DNA of 14,339 nt, taken from Thalassiosira profunda (taxonomy: Eukaryota > Bacillariophyta > Thalassiosirophyceae > Thalassiosirales > Thalassiosiraceae). Position numbers and translations under genes: made by a program. Of the stretch, positions 1-7,338 are shown in pieces. The notes under the pieces were generated by a model that worked only from the letters and a program-made list of their open reading frames with translations, did not search any database and was not told the origin of the DNA. Positions within the stretch are counted from its first letter, which is position 1. Each line of letters opens with the position of its first letter. Where the stretch lies: the NCBI GenBank assembly GCA_036939355.1, contig JALLAP010000353.1:1-14339 (forward strand), read 5' to 3'.

Positions 1-2
1 AT

Positions 3-1538
3 GTCGATTACGCCGTACAGGTGCTGGACGGGGTGCAGTTCGATGGGCGGACGCTACGGGTGAGCCGGGAGAAGACGAACAATTTCGGGGGAGGTAGGGG
101 AGGCGGGTTTGGGAGCAGCCGGTGGGCGGGCGACGACAGGGGAGGCGGGGGACAGCGCCGCGACAGTAATAAACAACCATCGAAGGGACGGGCGGGCAAC
201 AATCCCTCATCGGACGATGTGACAAATGTGCCTGCCGGTACTGATGGGCAGGGCAGCTTGCTCGCAAACTGGGAGGCCGACGGCCTGACGAGGGAAGAGG
301 CAGCGGCCAAAGAAGTAGGGGCCACAGTATCAGCCGAAATCAAGGACAGCTCGGACGAGGTCACAGCTGCAATTGCCTGCACCGCAGCCATGGCGCTGCT
401 CTCTTCCGTGGACGCCTTCGGTCTGGACGGCGAGCCGGATGCGATTGCCGATGGCGCAGAGAGAAATCAACCGGAAGGTGACAAAGTGAATACGAACGAC
501 ATGACCAACGGGGACTTTCAATCGAGGTGCAAGCTGCCCTTAGCCGACTTAATGGCCGAGTACGGAGAGCAGGATGTGGACTGGAAGAAGCGACAACCGC
601 CGACGGAACAACCCCAAGATTCGACAAAGAGTGACAAAGATCTCACAAACGACGACTTTCAATCTCGTTGCAAGATGCCGTTGTCGCAACTGATGGAAGA
701 ATACGGGGAGCAGGATTTGGATTGGAAGAGGGATCAGAAGCCGGCATCCACACAATCCAGCACCGACCAGAACCGGACGTATGCAAAGCCAAAGCAGCCC
801 CACCGCAATGAGCAATGCAATGAAATGGACAACAACGGCATGCTGGCACCATTTGGGAAGGCGCCAATACACGTCGAGATAGTATCATTCGGCTACAAAT
901 ACGGCGCCCCCTCCCATTCCAAGAGGGGATTCACCTACGCGCAGCCGTTGCCTCCGCTGGACATAAGAGATCTGGACCGCGCTCCGGGACACGTGGCCAA
1001 GTTCAACGGGCTGTCCTATCTCGTGAAACGGGCGCTATTGAACCCTTCCAAAGCCAAAGACGACGATGACTGCGAGGAGAGCGAGACTACGGAAGATACC
1101 GGTGCAAAGGAGCAGAGTCCGATGCGGCAACGGGCCAACGACATTGCAGACGAGGTCATCAAGATGCTCGTGGAATCGATCGACGAAGGAGGACACGGCG
1201 CGATATCTCCACTGACAATGACCATCTCCGTCGGGAGCGAGTACGGACGACACCGATCGGTGGTGCTGGTAGAACACCTGGCGGTAGTGTTGCGGGCGAG
1301 GCTGCGGCGCAACGACGGTCGGCGCTTCAACGAAACAGGAGATGCGGTTTCCGGTGCCACCAATGGGATTGTGCAACAGCCTGTGAGCGTGGGGACACGG
1401 CACATGCATGTGGAGGCCCGGCACCAGGACGAAGAGGCGTTCGGCGAGGATTTAAAGCGGGAGTTCCGGCGGGCGGAGAAGGCAAAGAGGCGACAGGAGC
1501 GAGAAGACGAGCTTGGTTGGGACAATGGCAGTTGGTAG
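3..1538 (+). CDS. RRM / Gly-rich / RapZ-C-like domain fusion protein (5' partial)
   Basis: The frame is open from the window edge, so the true start lies upstream. The first codons read VDYAVQVLDGVQFDGRTLRV, the last helix and strand of an RNA-recognition motif. A Gly/Arg-rich stretch follows (about 78-165), then an acidic linker with two copies of a roughly 30-residue repeat (about 500-590 and 645-735; core DFQSRCK.PL..LM.EYGEQD.DWK). From about 862 to 1430 the protein resembles the C-terminal domain of bacterial RapZ: VEIVSFGYKYGAP near 880-910, ISVGSEYGRHRSVVL near 1223-1267, and a closing MHVEARHQD. In E. coli, RapZ-C binds the small RNAs GlmY/GlmZ and senses glucosamine-6-phosphate. The P-loop domain of RapZ is not in the visible part. 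The C-terminus is a basic/acidic helix. I infer an RNA-binding protein of unknown target; the domain calls are by eye from motifs. Confidence 0.8.
   Translation, partial: VDYAVQVLDGVQFDGRTLRVSREKTNNFGGGRGGGFGSSRWAGDDRGGGGQRRDSNKQPSKGRAGNNPSSDDVTNVPAGTDGQGSLLANWEADGLTREEAAAKEVGATVSAEIKDSSDEVTAAIACTAAMALLSSVDAFGLDGEPDAIADGAERNQPEGDKVNTNDMTNGDFQSRCKLPLADLMAEYGEQDVDWKKRQPPTEQPQDSTKSDKDLTNDDFQSRCKMPLSQLMEEYGEQDLDWKRDQKPASTQSSTDQNRTYAKPKQPHRNEQCNEMDNNGMLAPFGKAPIHVEIVSFGYKYGAPSHSKRGFTYAQPLPPLDIRDLDRAPGHVAKFNGLSYLVKRALLNPSKAKDDDDCEESETTEDTGAKEQSPMRQRANDIADEVIKMLVESIDEGGHGAISPLTMTISVGSEYGRHRSVVLVEHLAVVLRARLRRNDGRRFNETGDAVSGATNGIVQQPVSVGTRHMHVEARHQDEEAFGEDLKREFRRAEKAKRRQEREDELGWDNGSW
500..738 (+). repeat. 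Two tandem protein repeats (EYGEQD repeats) inside the RRM-RapZ-C gene
   Basis: Two copies of one motif lie about 147 nt apart. Copy 1 reads DFQSRCKLPLADLMAEYGEQ followed by DVDWKK. Copy 2 reads DFQSRCKMPLSQLMEEYGEQ followed by DLDWKR. The flanks also match in part (MTNG and LTND). DNA identity is lower than protein identity (for example tcgaggtgcaag against tctcgttgcaag), so the duplication is old and the protein sequence is under selection. I do not recognise the motif; it could be a short linear docking site. Confidence 0.8.
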
Positions 1539-1774
1539 GCTCGTAGATAGGAGCACGAGAGGTAAACGTACACTGATGCCAGGCGTTGCTGGGGCTGGGA
1601 GAGCGAATGTGGCTGGGAGGTGAACTTTCGTACTTCCGTACAGTGATGCCTCCTAATCGAGAGGGTGCTTGGCCGGGTAAGAGAGCCAGGCTGTAATAAT
1701 AGCACACTAGTATTTGACATTCGTACACAAGCATTAGACGCCGGCTCTTGCGTCACAACCATCAGGGCGGCCCA
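1539..1774. other. Convergent intergenic region
   Basis: This 236-nt gap separates the stop codons of two convergent genes. It should hold both 3' UTRs. I see no open frame with protein-like composition and no strong repeat. Confidence 0.5.
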
Positions 1775-2340
1775 TCATTCGCCGTCTCCATGATCGAGTA
1801 TGCCAGGTTTGCCCGACTCCGACTCCGCGCGCCCCGGGCGCCTGACGCTTGCCTCCACATCCTCGTTGCCGGACGATCCCAATCCACCAGATCGCATGCT
1901 CCGCCGTTCCGTCTGCCATTCCTCCTCGAAATCCTTTGCGGGGGTGTCCATCTCGTACGACATGCGAAACTTCTCCCGCACGTCCTTCCAAAAACGCGGC
2001 GAAAGGAAGAACAGAACGCCAAACTGGACGATCAACACGAGCAGGGTGACCAATATGCCAAGGTACCAGTAGCCCGCGGCGACTGCGTACCCAATTGCCG
2101 CGACGATCCAAATCCCCGCCGCGGTCGTCAGCCCTCGGACCTGGTCGTGAATCTTGAAGATCGTCCCGGCGCCCAAGAACCCCACCCCGCTCGCCACCCC
2201 GGCGGGCACCCCCGCTCTGATTTCCAGAGGCCTCTTCGGGGGTGTCGAAGCGTCGAATCGATGCAGATCCTCATCGAAGCGGGGGTAAACTGGACGCCTC
2301 TCGCCCGAGGTGTTGGGCAGGGTATTCGACCGCGAGCGTC
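1775..2340 (-). CDS. MgtC/SapB-family membrane protein, C-terminal exon
   Basis: The frame is open from the TGA stop (1775-1777) up to an upstream in-frame stop at 2342-2344, so this piece must be spliced from an earlier exon. An AG at 2341-2342 is a possible acceptor. The core reads VASGVGFLGAGTIF, then VRGLTTAAGIWIVAAIGYAV, the most conserved block of MgtC/SapB proteins, which occur in bacteria, plants and algae and are linked to Mg limitation and membrane energetics. Two hydrophobic helices follow (GYAVAAGYWYLGILVTLLVL and VQFGVLFFLS). The tail is hydrophilic and acidic. The exon border is uncertain. Codons between about 2210 and 2340 (containing FDEDLHRFDT) look like a family-specific loop. 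Confidence 0.75.
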
Positions 2341-2450
2341 CTCACTCCCCGCCCCGCCCGTCGACGACACCTCTGTGCGTGGAGTACCTAGCAACACCCA
2401 GGACCTGACGAATGACGAAGCCCATTTTTTGGTTTGATTAGGTAGAAATT

Positions 2451-2470
2451 TACGTACTCTACCTACGTAC
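2451..2470. promoter_or_regulatory. Pair of TACGTAC motifs upstream of the Lys-rich gene
   Basis: The heptamer tacgtac occurs at 2451-2457 and again at 2464-2470, about 100-120 nt before the ATG at 2573. A longer version sits upstream of the MgtC-like N-terminal exon on the other strand. A promoter role is inference from position only. Confidence 0.3.
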
Positions 2471-2572
2471 GCTCTGCGATCGACCTCGCCCTGCCTGCCT
2501 CGCCGCTCGTCATTTTTGCTCGCGCCCCATCGCGTCCCTCGCCTCCTCGTCACCGCCGCCCCCTCCGCCGAC

Positions 2573-3244
2573 ATGCCGCGCAAAAATAACAACAACAAGA
2601 AGAAGAAGCAGGTCGCCTTGTGGGGGCGCAAGCGGCCGGGCGACATCATCAAGGACGCCGCCTACTACAAGGAGAAAAATGCCAAAGAAGAGGCCAAACT
2701 CGCGAAAAAGAGGAAGAGGGAGGCCGAGGCGGAGAAGAGGGAGGCCAAGGCGTCCGAGGGGAGGGAGAATTCCCTCAACGGCACCCCCGTCCAGTCCAAG
2801 AGGCCCTCGGCCAAGTGGAGGTCGGCCAAGGTACATCGACGAGGACGGCCACGTCACCTACCCTGTCTACGCTCAGAACGGATGGGACAATACGATCATC
2901 AACCTACTGATGAGGCGGCGGGACACTTACGCGTCTACAACTACCGCATGAACATTGGCTGGCGCAAGCAACCGCACGAGGGCCAGATGAACGAGCAGCT
3001 GGGGCAATGGGAGGCAATCGTGAACAATCCTCGGCGGGGCGTCCATTGCATCATGCAGGACTTCACGCCCACCAACCCTCACATGCGCGCAGTTCCTCGG
3101 AGGGTGAAGCCCAGCAACAAGACGTGGGAGAGCGTGGGAGGTCGGGCGGCGGAGTACGAGGAGGGGGGCAAATACCTCTACGAGTCGTTGAAGGTGGTCC
3201 GCACCGATCCTGGCCTCCTCCCCGACAGCCAGCTGGGCGGGTGA
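2573..3244 (+). CDS. Unknown Lys-rich protein, probable frame disruption in the middle
   Basis: The ATG at 2573 opens a very basic N-terminus (MPRKNNNNKKKKQVALWGRK) followed by a Lys/Glu/Ala-rich likely coiled coil to about 2760. One frame is open through to a TGA at 3242-3244. Between about 2828 and 2930 that frame gives Arg/His/Pro-rich, shadow-like sequence, whereas the +1 frame gives YIDEDGHVTYPVYAQNGWDN and TIINLLMRRRDTYAST, which looks like real protein. The original frame again looks real from YNYRMNIGWRKQPHEGQMNE onward (WEAIVNNPRRGVHCIMQDF, KTWESVGG). Two compensating single-base errors, or a true double frameshift, would explain this. I recognise no family. The gene lies between two MgtC-like pieces on the other strand. 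Confidence 0.45.
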   Translation: MPRKNNNNKKKKQVALWGRKRPGDIIKDAAYYKEKNAKEEAKLAKKRKREAEAEKREAKASEGRENSLNGTPVQSKRPSAKWRSAKVHRRGRPRHLPCLRSERMGQYDHQPTDEAAGHLRVYNYRMNIGWRKQPHEGQMNEQLGQWEAIVNNPRRGVHCIMQDFTPTNPHMRAVPRRVKPSNKTWESVGGRAAEYEEGGKYLYESLKVVRTDPGLLPDSQLGG

Positions 3245-3328
3245 AGTGAGAGATGGGGGCGGGGACAGAGTGAGATTAGGTGGGGTAAAATAAGAGAAAG
3301 AAGAAAAGGCCCCACCGCCCACCCCCAC

Positions 3329-3456
3329 CCCGCCAACTTGTGCGTGTTCTCGCGTTCAAATCCGATGAGGGCCGAGAGGGCGGCGGCCCCGACGATGCGC
3401 CCGATCATGTCCCATTCGGTGACGGTGGAGCCGAGGTAGGGGTCGGTTGTGGACAT
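3329..3456 (-). CDS. MgtC/SapB-family membrane protein, N-terminal exon
   Basis: The ATG at 3454-3456 gives MSTTDPYLGSTVTEWDMIGR, then IVGAAALSALIGFERENTHK and LAG. This matches the first helix and the GxERE...KPAG element of MgtC proteins. A GT at 3327-3328 (ggGTGGGGGTGG on the minus strand) falls where the family would continue with (L/I)RTHMLVxLGAALF. I could not find that next segment on the minus strand between here and the C-terminal piece; no in-frame R-T-H occurs there. The gene is therefore split by about 1 kb holding an opposite-strand frame, and lacks a core segment. It may be a broken gene, a misassembly, or a gene whose middle exon has an unusual split. Confidence 0.6.
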
Positions 3457-3737
3457 CTTTGGCTGGCGGCCTCGCGAGCCTCCTCGCTCCGTGTGGCTGT
3501 ATTGTGCCCCGAGCAACAACGGGAGGCTCGATGTTTGTGAGTATCGCCGTCGGTGGAGACGACCAGTGATGTTGGGATTGCAATGCTGAATGGTGATGGC
3601 AAAGGGATCTTACGTACGTACTTACTGGTAGGTAAGAGCGGGAGCAAAAACGGACTCGCGGGGGCAGAGGCATCGAGGTCAAGCAACGGCCCGCGCCCTA
3701 CTTGTCAGCCGAGAGGAAGCAAGGGCCCAATATCAAG
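3457..3737. other. Divergent 5' region between MgtC-like exon 1 and the paralogue pair
   Basis: This stretch holds the minus-strand 5' flank of the MgtC-like gene and, at its right end, a probable 5' UTR exon of the plus-strand gene ending at ATCAAG|GTGAGC. The frame that would splice into the downstream coding frame is open from about 3630 but has no ATG, so I treat it as untranslated. Confidence 0.4.
3611..3620. promoter_or_regulatory. tacgtacgta motif upstream of the MgtC-like start
   Basis: The 10-mer tacgtacgta lies about 155 nt upstream of the minus-strand ATG at 3456, and is also upstream of the plus-strand paralogue pair. It shares its core with the pair at 2451-2470. A regulatory role is inferred. 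Confidence 0.3.
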
Positions 3738-3961
3738 GTGAGCACGTTAGGATGCGGCCAGTGGATTGGCTGCCGTCCATTGCGGTTAGGGGAGTTGAGA
3801 CGTTGGGCGCTTCGCGCCCTCATTTTTTGCACATCATGTGCGCTGCGCACGATGGCGTTGTGGTTCGCCCCCGCCTGCTGCAATGTGTGCCCGGCGGCGT
3901 GTAAATTGCATACGCACGTCATAATATGCTCATACCTGCCCCTCTCTCTTCCCCACTACAG
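3738..3961 (+). other. Probable 5' UTR intron A of the first paralogue
   Basis: The donor GTGAGC follows ATCAAG and the acceptor is ccccactacAG; length 224 nt. It contains a T run (3823-3828) and three perfect short stems: gggcgc/gcgccc (3805-3819), gcacat/atgtgc (3829-3841) and gtgcgc/gcgcac (3838-3850), the last two mutually exclusive. The intron starting at 4419 shares the GTGAG...GTTAGG start, the cat+T-run element, a following hairpin and a CTACAG end. Splicing is inferred; no transcript is available. Confidence 0.5.
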
Positions 3962-3966
3962 TGACA

Positions 3967-4556
3967 ATGGGCCGCAGACAGCAGCGATCCCGGAAGGGCA
4001 GGGGCAAGGGCAAGGGAGTGGTGCAGGAATCGAGGCCCACGCTGAGGTTCAAGGTGGGAGATCGAGTCAAATGTTGGTACTGCGACGACGCCGATGATGA
4101 TCTAGAGGAGCTATTCGAGCTCAGCATGGAAGAGTTGATGATGAAGATGGTTCTCACCGACAACCAGCGAAGCCTCAAACCCGGGACAGTGGTGCAGCAT
4201 TGGTGGAAGGACCATTCCGGGATTGAGCATCCGTATCAAGTTCGCCTGGACAATGGCATGCTGATTTACGCCCGTACCGACACTGACCAGTGCATCGAGA
4301 AGGGGGACACGCCTGCTCCTCAAGCACTTCTACCAGTCGAGGCGGTCAACGACCCGATCTTGTTTCAGCAGCCGCCCCAGAGGGAAGATTGTCCAATCTG
4401 CTTCGTCCATTTTGTGCGGTGAGATGTTAGGGGCGCAGCATGCGAGCTGCTTCCCATACCTCGGCGTCATTTTTTTCACACAACATGTGCATGTTGTCGA
4501 TGCGCAGGCGCCTGATTCCAAAGGGGCCGCGGCCCGGGGAGGGGGACGACAACTGA
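3967..4556 (+). CDS. Diatom-type GDRV/GTVV/PYQ domain protein with truncated zinc-finger start (paralogue A)
   Basis: The ATG at 3967 opens a basic leader (RRQQRSRKGRGKGKG). The family core follows: TLRFKVGDRVKCWY, LKPGTVVQHWW, then HPYQVRLDNGMLIYARTDTD and QCIEKGD. I recall this pattern from multi-copy diatom proteins; the spacing suggests a small SH3/Tudor-like beta barrel, which is inference. Near the exon end is DCPICFVHF, the first Cys pair of a RING/MYND-like finger, but no further Cys/His ligands follow, so the finger is incomplete. A donor at 4419 (GTGAG) can join an acceptor at 4506-4507, adding RLIPKGPRPGEGDDN and a TGA at 4554-4556 (166 aa). Joining instead to the acceptor at 4615-4616 continues in frame into paralogue B. 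Function unknown. Confidence 0.65.
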
Positions 4557-4616
4557 TCATATCACGGGGGCGAGCTGCCACACTGATCCATCTGCTCTTG
4601 CATCACTCTGCTACAG
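4419..4616 (+). other. Intron B (two possible acceptors, 4507 or 4616)
   Basis: The donor GTGAGATGTTAG is at 4419. Acceptor 1 (gatgcgcAG, ending 4507) gives an 89-nt intron and an early stop. Acceptor 2 (ctctgctacAG, ending 4616) gives 198 nt and keeps the frame into the ATG at 4633. It holds an 18-nt perfect inverted repeat, acaacatg-tg-catgttgt (4480-4497), just after a T run, in the place where intron A has its hairpins. The likeness to intron A suggests it descends from the 5' intron of paralogue B. Confidence 0.5.
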
Positions 4617-4632
4617 CAAAAACCCCGCAACC

Positions 4633-4992
4633 ATGGGAAAGAAGTCTAGGAGGATCAAGGGCAAGGGCAACTGTAAGAGCAACGGGGGAGTGGAGGAGAG
4701 GAGGCCCGAGCTGAGGTTCAAGAAGGGCGATCGAGTCATGTGCTGCATGGGACCGCGCTGGCCTGACGACGACGAAATGTGCAAGCTCGGCGCGGAGCTC
4801 GGTTTGGAGGCGATGCGTAGGCAGATCCAGATCATCAAGGCGCAGCCCCGACAGTGGGCCCACGGAACTGTGGTCAAGCTGTGGTGGGCTGAGCCAGGAA
4901 CGACCACCGTTCACCCATACCAAATCCGCGTGGACGAGGGAGAGCTGGTCTACGCGTTGACGGACACGGATACCATCGTGAGACGGATCTGA
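4633..4992 (+). CDS. Diatom-type GDRV/GTVV/PYQ domain protein (paralogue B)
   Basis: The ATG at 4633 (caaccATGGG context) gives a 119-aa protein ending in TGA. It has the same plan as its upstream neighbour: a basic leader (MGKKSRRIKGKGNCK), ELRFKKGDRVMCCMG, a helix with Met/Gln (about 4780-4850), HGTVVKLWW, then HPYQIRVDEGELVYALTDTD and a short basic end. It has no Cys-rich finger at all. It is clearly a tandem paralogue: leaders, core motifs and spacing match, while the middle is divergent. It may be a separate gene or the second half of a 275-aa two-domain product made by splicing 4418 to 4617. Function unknown. Confidence 0.65.
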   Translation: MGKKSRRIKGKGNCKSNGGVEERRPELRFKKGDRVMCCMGPRWPDDDEMCKLGAELGLEAMRRQIQIIKAQPRQWAHGTVVKLWWAEPGTTTVHPYQIRVDEGELVYALTDTDTIVRRI

Positions 4993-5091
4993 GTAAGGGT
5001 TGAGCTGAACACAGATCAACGGGAAATTCTGGGAATGATGAGTTCGTAACGTGCTAGACAGACACATTCTCTATGTGTCCCAGCTGCCTAC

Positions 5092-6772
5092 CTACTGCCC
5101 TTTGGCCTTGCTGTCCATCTCTTCTATCTCCTCCTCGATGTCTGCCAACTTCTTTTCCATCACAGCTTTGTATTTCTTCAGGAACTCCTCGGTCGATGTG
5201 ATGGGATCTTCGCCATACGTTGGCACACCTCCACTTGCTCCCTCTATTGGCGATTGGGTTGTTTGCATCGAGGCTCCATTATTGCCATTCAGCTCGGTGC
5301 CCAACTCGTCAATTGGTATCCATTTGCCGTATTCTCCTTCTTCTAGCACTTTCCCCAAAGGCTGTCGCAGATATCCCAGTCCAGCCCTCGCTGCTGCCTC
5401 CTCGATGGCCACGATGCACTGGCCCAAGTCTCCTCCTCGTTCTAGTGCATCCACCAGAGCATCGTAACACGGTTTGTACTCCTTTAGCAGCAACACGGCC
5501 TGAGTGGCACCCCATCGGGCTTGATTGCGTATCAGCTCGGGCGTCCACGCAGATACGGCGTTGCTACTCCGCGGATTCAACGACCGTAAGAATCGGACCA
5601 GAGCCTCTTCGTCCCCAGCTCCCCCATCTGCACGTCCATATTCTACTGCTTCTGCGGCGATGCCGCCCATGACAATGATGCTGTAGCGGTCAATGCTCTC
5701 TCGTGTCAACGGTTTCACCCCCGCAATCTGCTCGCTCAAATCAAGGTCATAGTAGCTTGTCCCCGCCGAAACAGCACGCGTAGACCTCCCGCCAAATCTA
5801 CCGTCGTTCAACGCAGCCCATGTGCTGAGCACCACGCCCTCCACCGGACAACCCAACAGATAGGCACACAGGAAATGACCTGCCTCGTGCTTTGTGATGC
5901 GGGTTGTCATCTCGGGCATTACCATGCGCAGGCCAGTCTCGAACACAGCCCCAGAAACCAATATCTGGTCCATCAACGCCAACAGGATTGTGCATACCAC
6001 CAGCAGATTGGAAACTGATGCCGTAATACAGACTGACGATGCCCTCCAGCAACGCCAACACGGCCCCTCCATACAGCAAGAAGTTGGTCGGTCGCGGCGT
6101 CAGGTTGATCATTGCCATTCCAGTGATCTGCTCCAGCAAGGTGGGAGTGATGATCTTCGAGCCCGATGTTGGGTAATTCGGTCCCTCCGGCGGTGGCGAT
6201 ACCGACAAAGACGAAGGCGGCTCGCGTCCAATCGCCCCAAAGGCGTTCAGCTTTCCCTCCTCTCGCAGCAGTCGATAGAGTTTCGTCATTAGCGCACGGA
6301 CGCGGTCCAGCGAGCGGAACTCTACATCTACACCTCGAGACGCATTTGCAATGTTGGCGTCCTCCAGTGCACGTTTGTTGACTGTGTTTTCGTCGCTTTC
6401 GGCGGTGGCAACCTCGATCGCATCAAAGATGGATCGCAGTTGCGTCGTCGAAATGGCTGGGATGGAGGAGACGTGGGTTTGGAGGTAAGATAGGATCCTG
6501 TCCAGGTTGTTCGACTCCAGTGCTGCCGTGAGCTCGCTGCTGCTCTCCGTTGATGTCACAGCTTCCTCTTCATCCACTGTAGACCAAAGGGCTGTCGTCC
6601 GGGCATGAGATTGCACACGCCGAGCGCCTACACTGGGTCGCTGCGTCCCATGACAGCTCGTTGGCGGAAGGATGGGCGCCTTGGGAGTGCCGGTGAAGGC
6701 GAATGCACCGCCGCCGCCAGAAGCAAGGAGTGCGATGCATTGCAACAGCGCCCGCCGGGAAACCGTCATCAT
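5092..6772 (-). CDS. Plastid-targeted AAA-less M41 (FtsH-like) metallopeptidase
   Basis: The start is the first of two ATGs (6767-6772): MMTVSRRALLQCIALLASGG followed by GGAFAF, a signal peptide ending in an ASAFAP-like plastid site. An acidic Ser/Thr linker and a helical region follow, then one or two membrane segments around 5950-6090. The peptidase part has HEAGH (5875-5889) in HEAGHFLCAYLLG, MGGIAAEAVEYG, and GAGDEE with Asp at 5611-5613 where FtsH has its third zinc ligand. There is no AAA+ ATPase domain. This matches the plant and algal stress-regulated FtsH-related chloroplast proteins. The C-terminus is an acidic coiled coil. The reading frame changes by one base near 5965-6072. A 73-nt intron (5965-6037, donor GTCAGT, acceptor GACCAG) restores it to 535 aa; a single-base assembly error near 6015 would also work and would keep two helices. 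Confidence 0.8.
5965..6037 (-). other. Possible 73-nt intron in the M41-like gene
   Basis: On the minus strand a GTCAGT donor and a GACCAG acceptor bound 73 nt (3n+1), exactly the shift needed to join the upstream and downstream frames. Against it, the removed sequence encodes hydrophobic residues in both frames (LYYGISF upstream, NLLVVCTILLALMDQ downstream), which look like real membrane helices. A one-base sequence error is therefore an equal alternative. Confidence 0.35.
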
Positions 6773-7338
6773 GAGCAAATTTGTTGCATCGACAGATCGA
6801 ACCGCGAGGAGGATGAGCGTGTTGCTTTTTATGAGCCCACTGCCGTCGTCGACTCGGCGAGAGCAGTGGACGAGTGAGTCAGCACTCAAAGGTATAGTAC
6901 GAGACACTCCCACAAAAGAGTCTGCAAATTGGTCTGGCTGACTCCAGCAGTATCAACCAATCGTGGAGCTATGGCCAGCGCCCCCTGTGCGGTGGCTACC
7001 TGCCGAGCGGAGACCCGGCCGAGGGCGGGACGAAGCGGGGGTGGGTGACGGGAAGAAGTGCGTGGCGGCAGTAGTGCGTGGCTTACTTGGGCTTGGCTGG
7101 GGGCGGAAAAGATCCACCTACATAATCGTACCTATTGTAACCCTAACCCTACCGTACCTCCTCACACCACCACAATCACCCCCTCTCACTCCAGCGGTCG
7201 ACGACGACAGCACTCGGGTGGCGGCTCTAGAGCGGCCACTACTCTTGCGGCGGCGTCCTCATCCTATCTCAGGCGCTGTTGGTGGCCCATCTCCCGTCTT
7301 CATAGTTGCTCTATGTCGTTATTTTGCAAAGGGTATCT
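6773..7338. other. Divergent promoter region between M41-like and CNB-ACT-carrier genes
   Basis: This 566-nt gap lies between two divergent start codons. Its left end is AT-richer; 6960-7110 is GC-rich. At 7128-7158 there is cgtacc...ccgtacc flanking taaccctaaccctacc (7138-7153), two units of the telomere-type CCCTAA repeat, probably by chance. Short open frames here have no ATG of good context or recognisable content. Confidence 0.45.

Noticed and set aside
1..11. ATG at the very first base
   Set aside because: It is in a different frame from the RRM-matching codons, which are open to the window edge; the true start is upstream.
1016..1762. Long minus-strand open frame opposite the RRM-RapZ-C gene
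   Set aside because: Ser/Arg/Pro-rich composition typical of an antisense shadow; no recognisable motif, while the plus strand has clear domains.
3702..4097. 131-codon plus-strand open frame over intron A
   Set aside because: No ATG start (TTG only); it reads through a likely intron and out of frame over the GDRV core of paralogue A.
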